Shown: positions 32,729 to 41,347 of the stretch, piece by piece | How the letters are laid out: the number at the start of each line of letters is the position of its first letter | Numbering within the stretch: position 1 is the stretch's first letter | Assembly (NCBI RefSeq): GCF_016793825.1 | Contig: NZ_JAEULM010000021.1 | Span: 124,001-188,000 of the forward strand | DNA length: 64,000 bases | Direction: 5' to 3' | Origin: Sphingopyxis sp. | GTDB taxonomy: Bacteria; Pseudomonadota; Alphaproteobacteria; Sphingomonadales; Sphingomonadaceae | Made by a program: the position numbers and the translations under genes | Notes under the pieces: generated by a model | Told to the model about the DNA's origin: nothing | Seen by the model: the letters and a program-made list of their open reading frames with translations, nothing else | The model's database searches: none

Positions 32729-33390
32729 GCGGCGGCCACTGGCAAAAGATAGCCGAAGCCGCGCCGGGTCGTGATCGTATCAGCGCCCAGCTTGCGACGC
32801 AGCCGCGCGATCAACGCCTCGATCGCATTGGCGTTCTCGGCATCGGCGTCGCCATAGAGGTGGTCTGACAATTCGGTCGCCGGCACCGCTCGACCGGCAT
32901 GATGTGCGAGATAATCGAGGAGCCGGTATTCGAGGGGCGACAGCTTGACGAACGCGCCGTCGAGCGTCGCTGTCATGCGATGCGTGTCGATCCGCAGTGG
33001 CCCTGCTTCGAGCGTCGGGCTCGACCGCCCCGCCGCCCGCCGGATCAGGCCGCGAACACGCGCCACCAGTTCCTCCATCGCCCAGGGCTTGGCCATATAG
33101 TCGTCGGCACCGGCCTCGATTCCGGCGACCTTGTCGGTCCATTCGCCGCGGGCCGACAGAATCAGGACGGGAAAGCTGCGCCCCGCATCGCGCCAACGCT
33201 TGACGACCGACAGGCCATCGAGCCGCGGCAGGCCGAGGTCGACGATCGCGACGTCATAGTCCTCGACATCGCCGCTGAACCAGGCCTGCTGTCCGTCTCC
33301 GGCAAGGTCGACGACGAAGCCCGCCGCCGTCATCCCGCGAACGAGCTCGGCAGCAACGACCGGATCATCCTCGACCACCAATGCGCGCAT
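32725..33390 (-). CDS. OmpR/PhoB-family response regulator
   Basis: 221 residues from ATG 33390; a TTG one codon earlier is possible but the ATG overlaps the PepSY stop as TGATG. The receiver domain has the acidic pair VEDDP, phospho-acceptor Asp51 (IVDLGLP) and Lys in YMAKPW. The C-terminal winged helix ends IEALIARLRRKLGADTITTRRGFGYLL. It should bind tandem direct repeats, and three CTGACA-N5-CTGACA boxes lie in the neighbourhood. Partner of the kinase that follows. Confidence 0.94.
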   Translation of the reverse strand: MRALVVEDDPVVAAELVRGMTAAGFVVDLAGDGQQAWFSGDVEDYDVAIVDLGLPRLDGLSVVKRWRDAGRSFPVLILSARGEWTDKVAGIEAGADDYMAKPWAMEELVARVRGLIRRAAGRSSPTLEAGPLRIDTHRMTATLDGAFVKLSPLEYRLLDYLAHHAGRAVPATELSDHLYGDADAENANAIEALIARLRRKLGADTITTRRGFGYLLPVAAA

Positions 33391-33698
33391 CAATCATCCT
33401 CGATCTTGATCACCCGGCCGGTCTTGGCGTCGATTTCGACCTCGCGCACCCTGCCGCCGGCGGTCAGGATTTTCACCTCATATTTGAACCCGAAGGATTC
33501 GCGTTCCAGCTTGACCTTCAGAACGTCACCGGGAACGCGCTCGGTTGCGATCGCGAGGACGCGCGCAATCGGCAGAATTTCTCCCCGCGCCAGAGCCGCG
33601 CTGGCGGCAAGCTGGTCGGCCTTGTCATCCTTCGCAAGCGAAAGGGCGGGGGTGGCGATGGCGGCCATGGCGGCCAGCAGGATCAGGGTCTTTTTCAT
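33390..33698 (-). CDS. PepSY-domain periplasmic protein
   Basis: 102 residues with a signal peptide (MKKTLILLAAMAAIATPALSLA). The rest is one PepSY domain: LARGEILPIARVLAIATERVPGDVLKVKLERESFGFKYEVKILTAGGRVREVEIDAKTGRVIKIEDD. PepSY proteins often precede two-component genes and may modulate sensing in the periplasm. First gene of a PepSY-regulator-kinase operon, divergent from the histidine-acid phytase. Confidence 0.9.
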   Translation of the reverse strand: MKKTLILLAAMAAIATPALSLAKDDKADQLAASAALARGEILPIARVLAIATERVPGDVLKVKLERESFGFKYEVKILTAGGRVREVEIDAKTGRVIKIEDD

Positions 33699-33722
33699 GC
33701 TGGCGATCCTGCCACAGCGGCG

Positions 33723-33740
33723 CTGACATTATGCTGACAT
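33723..33740 (+). promoter_or_regulatory. Tandem CTGACA box between PepSY operon and histidine-acid phytase
   Basis: CTGACAT-TATG-CTGACAT, a perfect seven-base direct repeat with 11-base period, like a Pho box (CTGTCAT repeats). It lies 25 bases upstream of the PepSY ATG and about 95 bases before the phytase start, so it could serve either. Confidence 0.68.
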
Positions 33741-33747
33741 CGCAGCG

Positions 33748-33819
33748 GGAATATTTCTTCGGAGAACCGCATTGATGAAATATATTTTCTGATTTATGTA
33801 ATGTCGATAAATTTGTTCC
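33748..33819. promoter_or_regulatory. Three 29-bp-phased GGAA-N6-TTCC-like sites before the histidine-acid phytase
   Basis: GGAA-TATTTC-TTCG (33748), GAAA-TATATT-TTCT (33777) and GATA-AATTTG-TTCC (33806) match seven, six and six of eight positions, at exact 29-base intervals. They lie between the CTGACA box and the GTG start at 33835. The same spacing occurs before iolC and iolG. Confidence 0.6.
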
Positions 33820-33834
33820 GAACGGGAGAGCGCC

Positions 33835-35067
33835 GTGAAGCGAATGTTCCTTTTGTCGACCGCCCTGCTGGCGGCCTGTGCCGCGCCCGGGCCCGGCACC
33901 GACGCATCGACCCCGGCGCCCGAAGAATCGCTGAAGCTGGAAAAGGTCGTGATGCTGATGCGCCACGGCATCCGTCCGCCGACGAAGGCTGCGGTGGTTC
34001 CGCCAGGCTATTCGACCGAGCGGTGGCCCGACTGGCCGGTCGACTTCGGGCTGCTCACTCCGCGCGGCGCGGCGGGCGTCAAGCTTCTCGGCGAAAGCGA
34101 TCGCGCCTATTTCGGCGCGCGCGGCCTGTTCGCCAGCGGCTGCCCGGCGCCCGGCACGGTCGTCCTGAAGGCTAGCTACAAGGAACGTACGATCAACACG
34201 GCGCAAAGCTGGGCGGCTGGTTTCATGCCCGGCTGCGCGGCCGACGTCACCCACCCGGCGGGTGCCGACGACGATGCGATCTTTCATGGGCTCGACGGCG
34301 GTCCGGTCTCGTTCGACGGCAAACGCGCCTTCAACGCAGCGCTCGCTCAGGCGCCCGAAGGCGGCCTCGCCGCCGAAACCGAACGCCATCGCGGCGAACT
34401 GACGCTGCTGGCAAGAGTATTGAACTGCGCGCTGCCGACGTGCCCTCTCATCGCCCAGCCGAGCCGGCTGGTCGCCCAGCCGCACGACCGCCCCGATCTC
34501 GAAGGCCCACTCGACGTCGGGTCGACCGCCAGCCAGACGCTGCTCCTCGAATATCTCGAAGGCAAACCGATGGCCGAGGTCGGATGGGGCCGCGTCAGCC
34601 GCGCGGAGATCGAACAGCTCCTGCAGTTCCATCCGCTGAAATTCCGCTACGCGAACCGTCCGGGCTATATTGCCGCCGCCGCCGCTGCGCCTATCGTCAG
34701 CGAAATCGTCTCCGCGCTTGGTGGGAAAAGCGCGGCCCGCCTGACCTTGCTCGCGGGCCACGACACGAATGTCGCCGACCTCGGAGGATTCTTCGATCTG
34801 CATTGGCAGGTGCCAAGCTATCCGGCGGACGAGGTCCCACCCGGCAGCGCGCTGGGTTTCGAGCTTGTCAGCAATAGCAAAGGCGACCGCTATGTCCGCG
34901 CCTTTTATCGTTCGCAGACGATGGACCAACTCCGCGCGCTCGAACCGCTGGGCGCCGGCGACTCGCTGTTCCGGCGCTACCTTCCGATTCCGGGATGCGG
35001 AAATTCGGTTGCGGCGACTGCCTGCGGTTGGACCGAATTCGCGCGGCTCGCCGCCCCGCGAGGCTGA
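33835..35067 (+). CDS. Histidine-acid phosphatase, phytase-like lipoprotein
   Basis: 410 residues from a GTG at 33835 with GGGAGAG upstream (ATG 33844 is an alternative). The N-terminus LSTALLAACAAP has a lipobox with Cys15, so it is anchored in a membrane, probably the outer. The active site RHGIRPP is at 43-49 and the proton donor HDTN at 309-312; HDTN is the form in AppA-type phytases. It would form a phospho-histidine and remove phosphate from phytate or sugar phosphates at acid pH. A glucose-1-phosphatase role is the main alternative. Confidence 0.9.
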   Translation: MKRMFLLSTALLAACAAPGPGTDASTPAPEESLKLEKVVMLMRHGIRPPTKAAVVPPGYSTERWPDWPVDFGLLTPRGAAGVKLLGESDRAYFGARGLFASGCPAPGTVVLKASYKERTINTAQSWAAGFMPGCAADVTHPAGADDDAIFHGLDGGPVSFDGKRAFNAALAQAPEGGLAAETERHRGELTLLARVLNCALPTCPLIAQPSRLVAQPHDRPDLEGPLDVGSTASQTLLLEYLEGKPMAEVGWGRVSRAEIEQLLQFHPLKFRYANRPGYIAAAAAAPIVSEIVSALGGKSAARLTLLAGHDTNVADLGGFFDLHWQVPSYPADEVPPGSALGFELVSNSKGDRYVRAFYRSQTMDQLRALEPLGAGDSLFRRYLPIPGCGNSVAATACGWTEFARLAAPRG

Positions 35068-35076
35068 GCCCGCGGC

Positions 35077-37101
35077 CTATCCGCCGAAACTGCGCTGGAC
35101 GGTCAACCCAACATAGCGGCCGCTGCGCAAAACCCGCAGTTCGCGATAGCGCAAGCCGCTATCGCCGCGAACGCCGGCATAAATGTCGCGTGTCCGCGTC
35201 GCAGGGCTGTCGGTCAGATTCTTGCCGAACAGACGGATCGTCCAGCGCGTGTCCGGATGATATTCGGCGAACAGATCGAGCCGTCCGCCCAGACTGTCAT
35301 CCTCGACCTCCTCGACCTTGAAGCTCGTCTCGGTGCGGGCAAAGGCATAGCTTCCGCCCCAGCGCATCTTCCACACCGGAATATCGTGGGTCAGCGAGAT
35401 CCGGGCCTCGACCGGCATGTCCCCCGAGATGCGGCGGCGCTCGCCGGTTGACGGATCGGTGGCCCGACTGCGCCGCGCCAGCAGGTCGGCGGTCACAACG
35501 ACACCCTTCGCGCCGAGACCATCGAGCGGCCATTTCAGCGATGCCTCGACGACGTCGCGACGCGCGTCGCCGATGTTGCCGACCGCATCATAGACGACCC
35601 CATCCGCAATCAGGGGAAGCTGGTCGACAAGGTCCGATATCCATTCGCGCCGGACCGAGGCGGTGAACGAGCCCGCGCCGAACCGCCGTTCATAGGCAAA
35701 TTCAAGACGCCAGAGGCTGTCCGGTTCCAGGTCGGCATTCCCCGCACTGACCGTTCCGTTGGTGAGCGAGGCAGCGCCGACGAAGTCACCGAAATCAAGT
35801 TGCCCGACCTCGCGCTCGAACAACAGGCGCAGCGTCTGATTCGCGGTCGGCGTCCAGCTCAATCGAGCGCGCGGCTTCCAGAAAGCGAGCGTCTTGACGA
35901 GGTCGATATCGCCCGTCTGCGACAGGCGCGACATTTCATAACGCACGCCGATTTCGGCGGTCACATGGGGACCGAGCGGATGGCTGCCCGTCGCAAACAG
36001 TTCGGCGCGGCGCTCCGACACCCGGACATCGGCTTGCGGGAGGATGACCGGCAGGCCGTCCTCGGTGAGCGCATTTCGGCTGTCGAGCGTGTTGAGCGCC
36101 CCTTCGGCGCCAACCTCGATCGTCGTGCCGCCGCGATGATGACGCAGGGCCGCGCGCACGATGGCCTCGCTGGCGTGCGAACGCTCGTCCGAGATGCTGC
36201 TGCCCGACGCCTCCTTCTCGCGATCGATGCCGACCGTCGCGACCGACCGATAGCTTCCTACCACGTCCAGATCCGTGGCCGCGCCCAGCGCCCGCTCATA
36301 GCGCAGCCCGCCTTCATAGGTCCGTGCGTGCTCGCGCTCGCTGCCGGTGATCGCCTCGCTCGCCGGGAAATAGATGGCATAGGCGATATCGGCGAATTTC
36401 CGCTTGTCCTGCACCAGCCCGTTCAGTCGCAGCGTCCCGCCAAGAACGGGCTGCCGGTAGGCGAGCGTCGCCTGCACGACGTCGGCGCCCTCTGGCTGCG
36501 CATAGTCCACCAGCCGCACCGGCGCTCCGTCCGGGGCAAACCGATTGCGGATACCGAAGCCATGCTCATCGTCGATCTCGCGGTACACGGTCCCGAACAC
36601 GTCGATCACGTGGTCATGGCCATGGCTCGCCTGCACCGAAAAGCGCGGCGCTCGGCGGCCATGCCGGTAGAGCGCCTGTTCGGCCTCGATCCGGCCATTG
36701 ATTGCGCCGGCCTTGACCAGCACAACGTTGGCGAGCAGCGCATAACCCTGCATGTCATAGCCGGCCGACCCGGCGCGGATCAGCTCGATCCGCTCCACCC
36801 GGGCCGCAGGCAGGCGTTTCAATATGGCCTCGAGCGTGTCGGTCTTTCCGGCCGGACGCTGGCCGTCGATCAGGACATTGCCCGCCGCGCCCGAATAGCC
36901 GCGCACGTCGGCATCGCCCTCTACAAGCGCAAACCCCGGCAGCAGCGCCACCATTTCATAGGCGTTCGAAGGCTGGGTCCGGTCGAAGAAGTCCTTGTCA
37001 TAGACCGGACCGCCAACCGCAGACGCATCCTGACCGACCGCCGCCGTGCCCGTGCAGAAGCCTGCCCACACCAGCAGCGCTATGCGAATACCATGAGCCA
37101 T
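35077..37101 (-). CDS. TonB-dependent receptor with reduced plug
   Basis: 674 residues with a signal peptide ending VGQDAS. A short plug (FDRTQPSNAYEMVALLPGFAL, VLIDGQRPAGKTDTLEAILKRLPAARVERIELIRAGSAGYDMQGYALLANVVLV) leads into a long beta-barrel ending VGLTVQRSFGG. No classical TonB box is clear. Similar receptors occur beside PepSY two-component sets in sphingomonads. It is convergent with the phytase and has a CTGACA tandem box 88 bases upstream of its start. Cargo unknown, probably linked to the phytate island. Confidence 0.85.
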   Translation of the reverse strand: MAHGIRIALLVWAGFCTGTAAVGQDASAVGGPVYDKDFFDRTQPSNAYEMVALLPGFALVEGDADVRGYSGAAGNVLIDGQRPAGKTDTLEAILKRLPAARVERIELIRAGSAGYDMQGYALLANVVLVKAGAINGRIEAEQALYRHGRRAPRFSVQASHGHDHVIDVFGTVYREIDDEHGFGIRNRFAPDGAPVRLVDYAQPEGADVVQATLAYRQPVLGGTLRLNGLVQDKRKFADIAYAIYFPASEAITGSEREHARTYEGGLRYERALGAATDLDVVGSYRSVATVGIDREKEASGSSISDERSHASEAIVRAALRHHRGGTTIEVGAEGALNTLDSRNALTEDGLPVILPQADVRVSERRAELFATGSHPLGPHVTAEIGVRYEMSRLSQTGDIDLVKTLAFWKPRARLSWTPTANQTLRLLFEREVGQLDFGDFVGAASLTNGTVSAGNADLEPDSLWRLEFAYERRFGAGSFTASVRREWISDLVDQLPLIADGVVYDAVGNIGDARRDVVEASLKWPLDGLGAKGVVVTADLLARRSRATDPSTGERRRISGDMPVEARISLTHDIPVWKMRWGGSYAFARTETSFKVEEVEDDSLGGRLDLFAEYHPDTRWTIRLFGKNLTDSPATRTRDIYAGVRGDSGLRYRELRVLRSGRYVGLTVQRSFGG

Positions 37102-37178
37102 GCGACGAGCCGTTCCTCCGACAAGCGGGCCGTACCCCGCTCTCGGCGCCTTCTTGGACTCGTTCTGCTGACATCTGC

Positions 37179-37206
37179 TCGTCAGACCCCGTCAGCTTCC
37201 TGTCAG
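37179..37206 (-). promoter_or_regulatory. Tandem CTGACA box (three units) before the second TonB receptor
   Basis: On the minus strand CTGACAG-GAAG-CTGACGG (37206-37189) repeats the unit, spacing and GAAG spacer of the box at 31368; a third unit CTGACGA follows 10 bases on. It points toward the receptor gene. Confidence 0.62.
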
Positions 37207-37281
37207 GTCGGCCATCCGCGCAGGTTTCCGGGCAACGGTCGCCAGCGCATCAGCGCCGCCGCGGACGCAGCGATCCTACCG

Positions 37282-38937
37282 CTATTTCCTGTCGTCCCGA
37301 TAATAATATGGCCCCAGCGATTCAACGAGCATCCGGGCATCGAGCGTCCGGGCATTGGCCGCATCCGCCTCGACAAAGCGGATCACGATATCGCTCTTGT
37401 AGCCAGCTGGTATGCGGCTGATCTCGAATCCCTGGCGACTGGTCGTCTGGAAACGCGCATAATCCTCGCGCCCGACGATCTCGAACGCCGGCTTCTTGTT
37501 TTCAAGCGCCAGTTCCGCGGCCCGCAGCAACACCATCTCGCGCACCACGGCCGGCGCAGGCGTCGCTCCGGTCAGCGAAACGCGAACGCTGCCGTCGCCA
37601 TTCTGATTCGCACTGAATCCATCGGTATTGTCGACGCCCTGAAGAAGCGAGACCCCCATCGTAACCGCGGCCCCAACCAGCGCGCCAAGGATATTCGGTC
37701 GCGAACGCTTGTACACCGAGTTGGTTTTGGCGGTCTCAGGCTCGACGACGGCAAGCCAGAGCATCTTGTCGAACAATTGCTTGCGTACGCCCGCTGCCTG
37801 CTCATCTGGAATATCGGATGCCGAGGGCGGCGCGACAAAGGGTCGTGAAGCATCTGGAGACGTCGGCTTGTCGCGCATCGCGACGAAGAGATCGGTCGAT
37901 ATGGAATCGAGCGGCAAACTCTTGTCGTTGATCTGCGCTTCGGCGTCCTGTCGGCGGCCCTCCGCCAGCGCGATGCGCGCGTTGATCCGGATATCATAGG
38001 CCGCAATCAGGTCGCTATCGCCTTTCAGCAGGCGCTTGCGCGCCTCCTCGCCAAGCGTCGCGGAGGCAGAAGAGGCCAGCGTCTCGTAGCGCGATCTGGT
38101 TTCGGCCAGGCTGCGCCTGGCACCCTCGCCATCCCCTGTCGCCGCGCGAGCATAGGCAATAGTCAACCGGCTGCGAAGCTGTTCGCGCGCCGCGTTCAGG
38201 TTCGCCAGCGCAGCACGGGAAGGGTCCTTCTTGTCATCCTCGCTCTCCACCAGCGCTGGGGTGGGAATTTCGAGCTGGGTCATTGCCTTGAAATCGCCCA
38301 GCAGGGCGAGAAAGGATGTCTGGTAGAGAATGAAATCGGGATCGAGACGATTGGCCGACCGGATTGTTGCGGTCGCCTCCTCATCCTGCTGGCGATGCGT
38401 CAGCAGAAGGTGTGCCGCGACCCGCTGCACCTCCACCGCAAAGGGCCGAGCCGCAGCGCTCCGGCGCGCGAGACGCAGCGCCTCGTCGGTTTTGCCCATC
38501 CGGTCGTAGACAAGCGCCCGCACCAGGTCGAGTGATACCGCGAAACTCCGCGCATAAAGCGGGTCAGTCGCACTCGGGCCGGCCGCCACACCGGCCGCGT
38601 CGATATCCTTCAGTGCCTCGTCCAGCTTGCCGCCGCGCACATAAGCCAGAGCCCGCGCCCGCAACAGGTGCGCCCGCCGAAGCCCTTGCGAAGGCAGGAG
38701 CTTCGGGTGTGCCAACGCCGCATCGCAGGCCGAAACGACACCGTTCGTCGCCACCGAAAACTCGCTGAATCGCGCCGCATTGGCCGGCCCGCTCAGCCCT
38801 CCAGGCGATTTTCCCGGCTTGCCCAACCCGTCGCAGCTCGCAAAGATGTCGGAATCCGACGCCTGCGCCGACGGCACAGCAACCCCGGCAAGAATGCCGA
38901 GGCCAAGCATCAGGAACGTGGCGCGCACTGCGGTCAT
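37282..38937 (-). CDS. Exported TPR-like protein of unknown function
   Basis: 551 residues from ATG 38937 (GGGGAGA upstream), with signal peptide MTAVRATFLMLGLGILAGVAVPSAQAS. Residues 60-360 contain repeated helix pairs rich in Ala/Leu (QGLRRAHLLRARALAYVRGGKLDEALKDIDAAG and KTDEALRLARRSAAARPFAVEVQRVAAHLLL), typical of tetratricopeptide repeats. The last 200 residues are a separate region without a family I know. Probably periplasmic or outer-membrane; the partner is unknown. It sits between the phytate island and tRNA-Arg and may not belong to the island. Confidence 0.75.
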   Translation of the reverse strand: MTAVRATFLMLGLGILAGVAVPSAQASDSDIFASCDGLGKPGKSPGGLSGPANAARFSEFSVATNGVVSACDAALAHPKLLPSQGLRRAHLLRARALAYVRGGKLDEALKDIDAAGVAAGPSATDPLYARSFAVSLDLVRALVYDRMGKTDEALRLARRSAAARPFAVEVQRVAAHLLLTHRQQDEEATATIRSANRLDPDFILYQTSFLALLGDFKAMTQLEIPTPALVESEDDKKDPSRAALANLNAAREQLRSRLTIAYARAATGDGEGARRSLAETRSRYETLASSASATLGEEARKRLLKGDSDLIAAYDIRINARIALAEGRRQDAEAQINDKSLPLDSISTDLFVAMRDKPTSPDASRPFVAPPSASDIPDEQAAGVRKQLFDKMLWLAVVEPETAKTNSVYKRSRPNILGALVGAAVTMGVSLLQGVDNTDGFSANQNGDGSVRVSLTGATPAPAVVREMVLLRAAELALENKKPAFEIVGREDYARFQTTSRQGFEISRIPAGYKSDIVIRFVEADAANARTLDARMLVESLGPYYYRDDRK

Positions 38938-39117
38938 GAAAGAATCTCCCCGTCGATCCCTTAGACCGACACCGGCGGAGGACGCGACGGGATTTTTTTG
39001 GAGGTCCGTCCAATTTGAATACAAACAAAGCACCCAGCGCCAGCGGCGCCGGAAAGCCCGCGATCCGAATCCCGGAACCTCGCCAAAATATAGGATTATC
39101 AGTGAATTGCTTGTCTA

Positions 39118-39194
<77 letters not shown>

Positions 39195-39294
39195 TGATAG
39201 AGCGCGGCCTCTAGCAAGAGCGTCGCGCGCCAGCAATGGCCTATCGACCACGGCTTCCGGATATGCGAAGCGGGCTTCAGCGCGGGGAGAGCGT

Positions 39295-40371
39295 ATGCGG
39301 GCGTCCGAACATAGCTGGCCGATGGCCGCCGACCTCTATGGCGAGATGCAGCTTGAAGCGCAGCCGCCCGAAAAGCGGAGGTGGCGCGATTATCTGCCCG
39401 GGGCATTCGTCACGGGCATCGCCGCGCTCGCCGCGGCGTGGCTAGCCGATCATTATGCCGCACCGATCGTGCTGATGGGTTTGCTGATCGGGCTCGCCCT
39501 GTCCTTCCTGTCGCAGGACCGGCGCACTCACGCAGGGCTCGACCTGATGTCGCAGACCGCGCTGCGGTTCGGCATCGTGCTCGTCGGGGCACGAATCACG
39601 GCTGGACAACTCGCGGAACTCGGCCCGCTGCCCTTCGCGCTGCTGGTCCTCATCATGCTCGCGGTGATCATCGTGACCGTGGCAAGTGCCCGGCTGTTCC
39701 GGCAGGACAAACATGCCGCGCTGCTTGCAGGCGGCGCGACCGCGATCTGCGGCGCGTCGGCAGCCCTCGCGCTCTATTCGCTGATCGGGGACAAGCGGGT
39801 GGATCAGGCGCGGTTCACGCTCACTCTCGTCGGCATCACCGTGGCGAGCGCGCTGGCGATGACGCTCTACCCCGTGCTGGCAGCGCAGCTCGGCCTTTCC
39901 GAGAGCCAGGCGGGTTTCCTGATCGGGGCGTCGATTCATGACGTCGCACAGGCGATTGGTGGCGGCTTTTCCTTCTCACCCCATGCAGGTGAAGTCGCGA
40001 CCATCGTCAAGCTGACGCGCGTCGCGTTGCTGGCGCCGATGCTGATGCTCGTCGCGCTCTGGCTCGGGCGCGGGCGCGGGGGAGAAACCGCTGGCGGCAC
40101 CGACAGGCCGCGCATTCCGCTGCGCCTGCCCTGGTTCATTCTCGGCTTTCTCGCCGTTGCGGCCGTCAATTCGCTCATCGCGATCCCGCAACAGGTGCAA
40201 GGGGCGGCCGCCACCGGCGCGCAGGCGCTGCTACTGCTCGCTATCGTCGCCACAGCGATGAAGGCGCGGCTCCACCTGCTGCTCGATCAGGGATGGCGAA
40301 GCTTCGCGCCGATCATCGTCGCAACGCTGACAAGCTTTCTTCTCTCGCTTGCCGCCGCGCTCAGCCTGTGA
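39295..40371 (+). CDS. YeiH-family putative sulfate exporter (UPF0324)
   Basis: 358 residues with about 10 membrane helices (AFVTGIAALAAAWLADHY, PIVLMGLLIGLALSFL, LPFALLVLIMLAVIIVTVA and others). Family signatures: GGATAICGASAALALYSLIGD, FLIGASIHDVAQAIGGGF. Members of this family are called putative sulfate exporters; real substrates are poorly known. Stands alone after the tRNA. ATG 39295 has a weak ribosome site. Confidence 0.85.
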   Translation: MRASEHSWPMAADLYGEMQLEAQPPEKRRWRDYLPGAFVTGIAALAAAWLADHYAAPIVLMGLLIGLALSFLSQDRRTHAGLDLMSQTALRFGIVLVGARITAGQLAELGPLPFALLVLIMLAVIIVTVASARLFRQDKHAALLAGGATAICGASAALALYSLIGDKRVDQARFTLTLVGITVASALAMTLYPVLAAQLGLSESQAGFLIGASIHDVAQAIGGGFSFSPHAGEVATIVKLTRVALLAPMLMLVALWLGRGRGGETAGGTDRPRIPLRLPWFILGFLAVAAVNSLIAIPQQVQGAAATGAQALLLLAIVATAMKARLHLLLDQGWRSFAPIIVATLTSFLLSLAAALSL

Positions 40372-40400
40372 CTGCGTGACGTCACACCGGCGGCGGCGAT

Positions 40401-41159
40401 TCAGCCTTTGGGCAGCGCCCAGCTGACGGTCAGTTGCGTCGCGCGGCGCGGAATATCGAGCTTCGCCTCGCTGAAATTGACCTTTTCATTGGGCGGCAGC
40501 ATCCGCACCGGCGGCTTGATCGTCCAGCTATAGACGATCGTACCCTGCGCATCGCGAAGCTCGGCCAGAATGGGCGGAACCCGCTGCTCGCGGTCGGTCG
40601 GGTTGATGATCACCCCCGAGGCCGCAAAATAGATCGTGCCGTCGGCGAGTTCGCGGTGATCCTGGTTCGGTGGCAGCTCGATCACGAGGTCGGGCTCATC
40701 GGCTATGCCCGGAATCCCGAGACTCTGCGCCCAGCTCGGCAGACCGAACCAGTATAGTGCAGCCGTCGAAGCCAGCATCAGCGCCGCCGCGCTCGCCGCG
40801 ATCCACGTCCAGCGCTTCGCCGGGTTGCGCCGCGGACGGCGGAACGGCAGGGGAGTCTCTTCGGCGGGCGGCTGGACAATCTGCGGCTCGGGCGCCGCAA
40901 AAGCCTGAGGCGGCGGCGGAGCGGCCGCTTCGGCGACAGGTTCGGGCGCAGGCGGTACAACCGGAAGGACGCTCTCCTCGGCAACCGATGCAGGCGCAGG
41001 TTCTGGCGCGGGCGGCGGCGGGACGGTCACCACGGTCGGCGACGGCTCCTGGAACCAGCTATGACGGCAGCTCGCGCAGCGCACGGTTCGCCCTGTCGGT
41101 CCTATCGCCGTATCGGGCACGACATAGCGGGTATGGCAGGACGGACAGGCTAGGATCAT
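40401..41159 (-). CDS. Zinc-ribbon (MJ0042-type) membrane protein
   Basis: 252 residues. The first 40 hold an MJ0042 zinc finger with two CxxC pairs ([27 protein letters not shown]). A long Pro/Ala/Glu-rich linker follows, then one membrane helix ([24 protein letters not shown]) and a C-terminal DUF3426-like domain ([40 protein letters not shown]). Such proteins are common next to ftsEX in sphingomonads; function unknown. Divergent from ftsE. Confidence 0.85.
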   Translation of the reverse strand: MILACPSCHTRYVVPDTAIGPTGRTVRCASCRHSWFQEPSPTVVTVPPPPAPEPAPASVAEESVLPVVPPAPEPVAEAAAPPPPQAFAAPEPQIVQPPAEETPLPFRRPRRNPAKRWTWIAASAAALMLASTAALYWFGLPSWAQSLGIPGIADEPDLVIELPPNQDHRELADGTIYFAASGVIINPTDREQRVPPILAELRDAQGTIVYSWTIKPPVRMLPPNEKVNFSEAKLDIPRRATQLTVSWALPKG

Positions 41160-41347
41160 GACGTCCCTCTAAACACGCCGATTCGCGCGTGGCAAGCGCC
41201 GCGTTGCGGTTCGCGCTTTACCTCGGTGGACAGGCGTGTAACAGGCAGGCGCATGAGCGCTCGGGCTCCCCTCTTGTGCGGTTCCGCAAGGGCGCGATGC
41301 CGCGCCCCGCTGGCGTCATGACTTCGCCTTCGCGCCCGGGCGGTGCG

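Noticed and set aside
31391-33698. Naming the two-component set PhoPQ or CarSR
   Set aside because: PepSY next to such systems and a link to phytase-like proteins recall the calcium-responsive CarSR of Pseudomonas, but the sensor domain shows no specific match, so no name was given.
33844-35067. Histidine-acid enzyme as glucose-1-phosphatase
   Set aside because: Not excluded, but HDTN and the inositol setting favour a phytase; kept as an alternative in the annotation.
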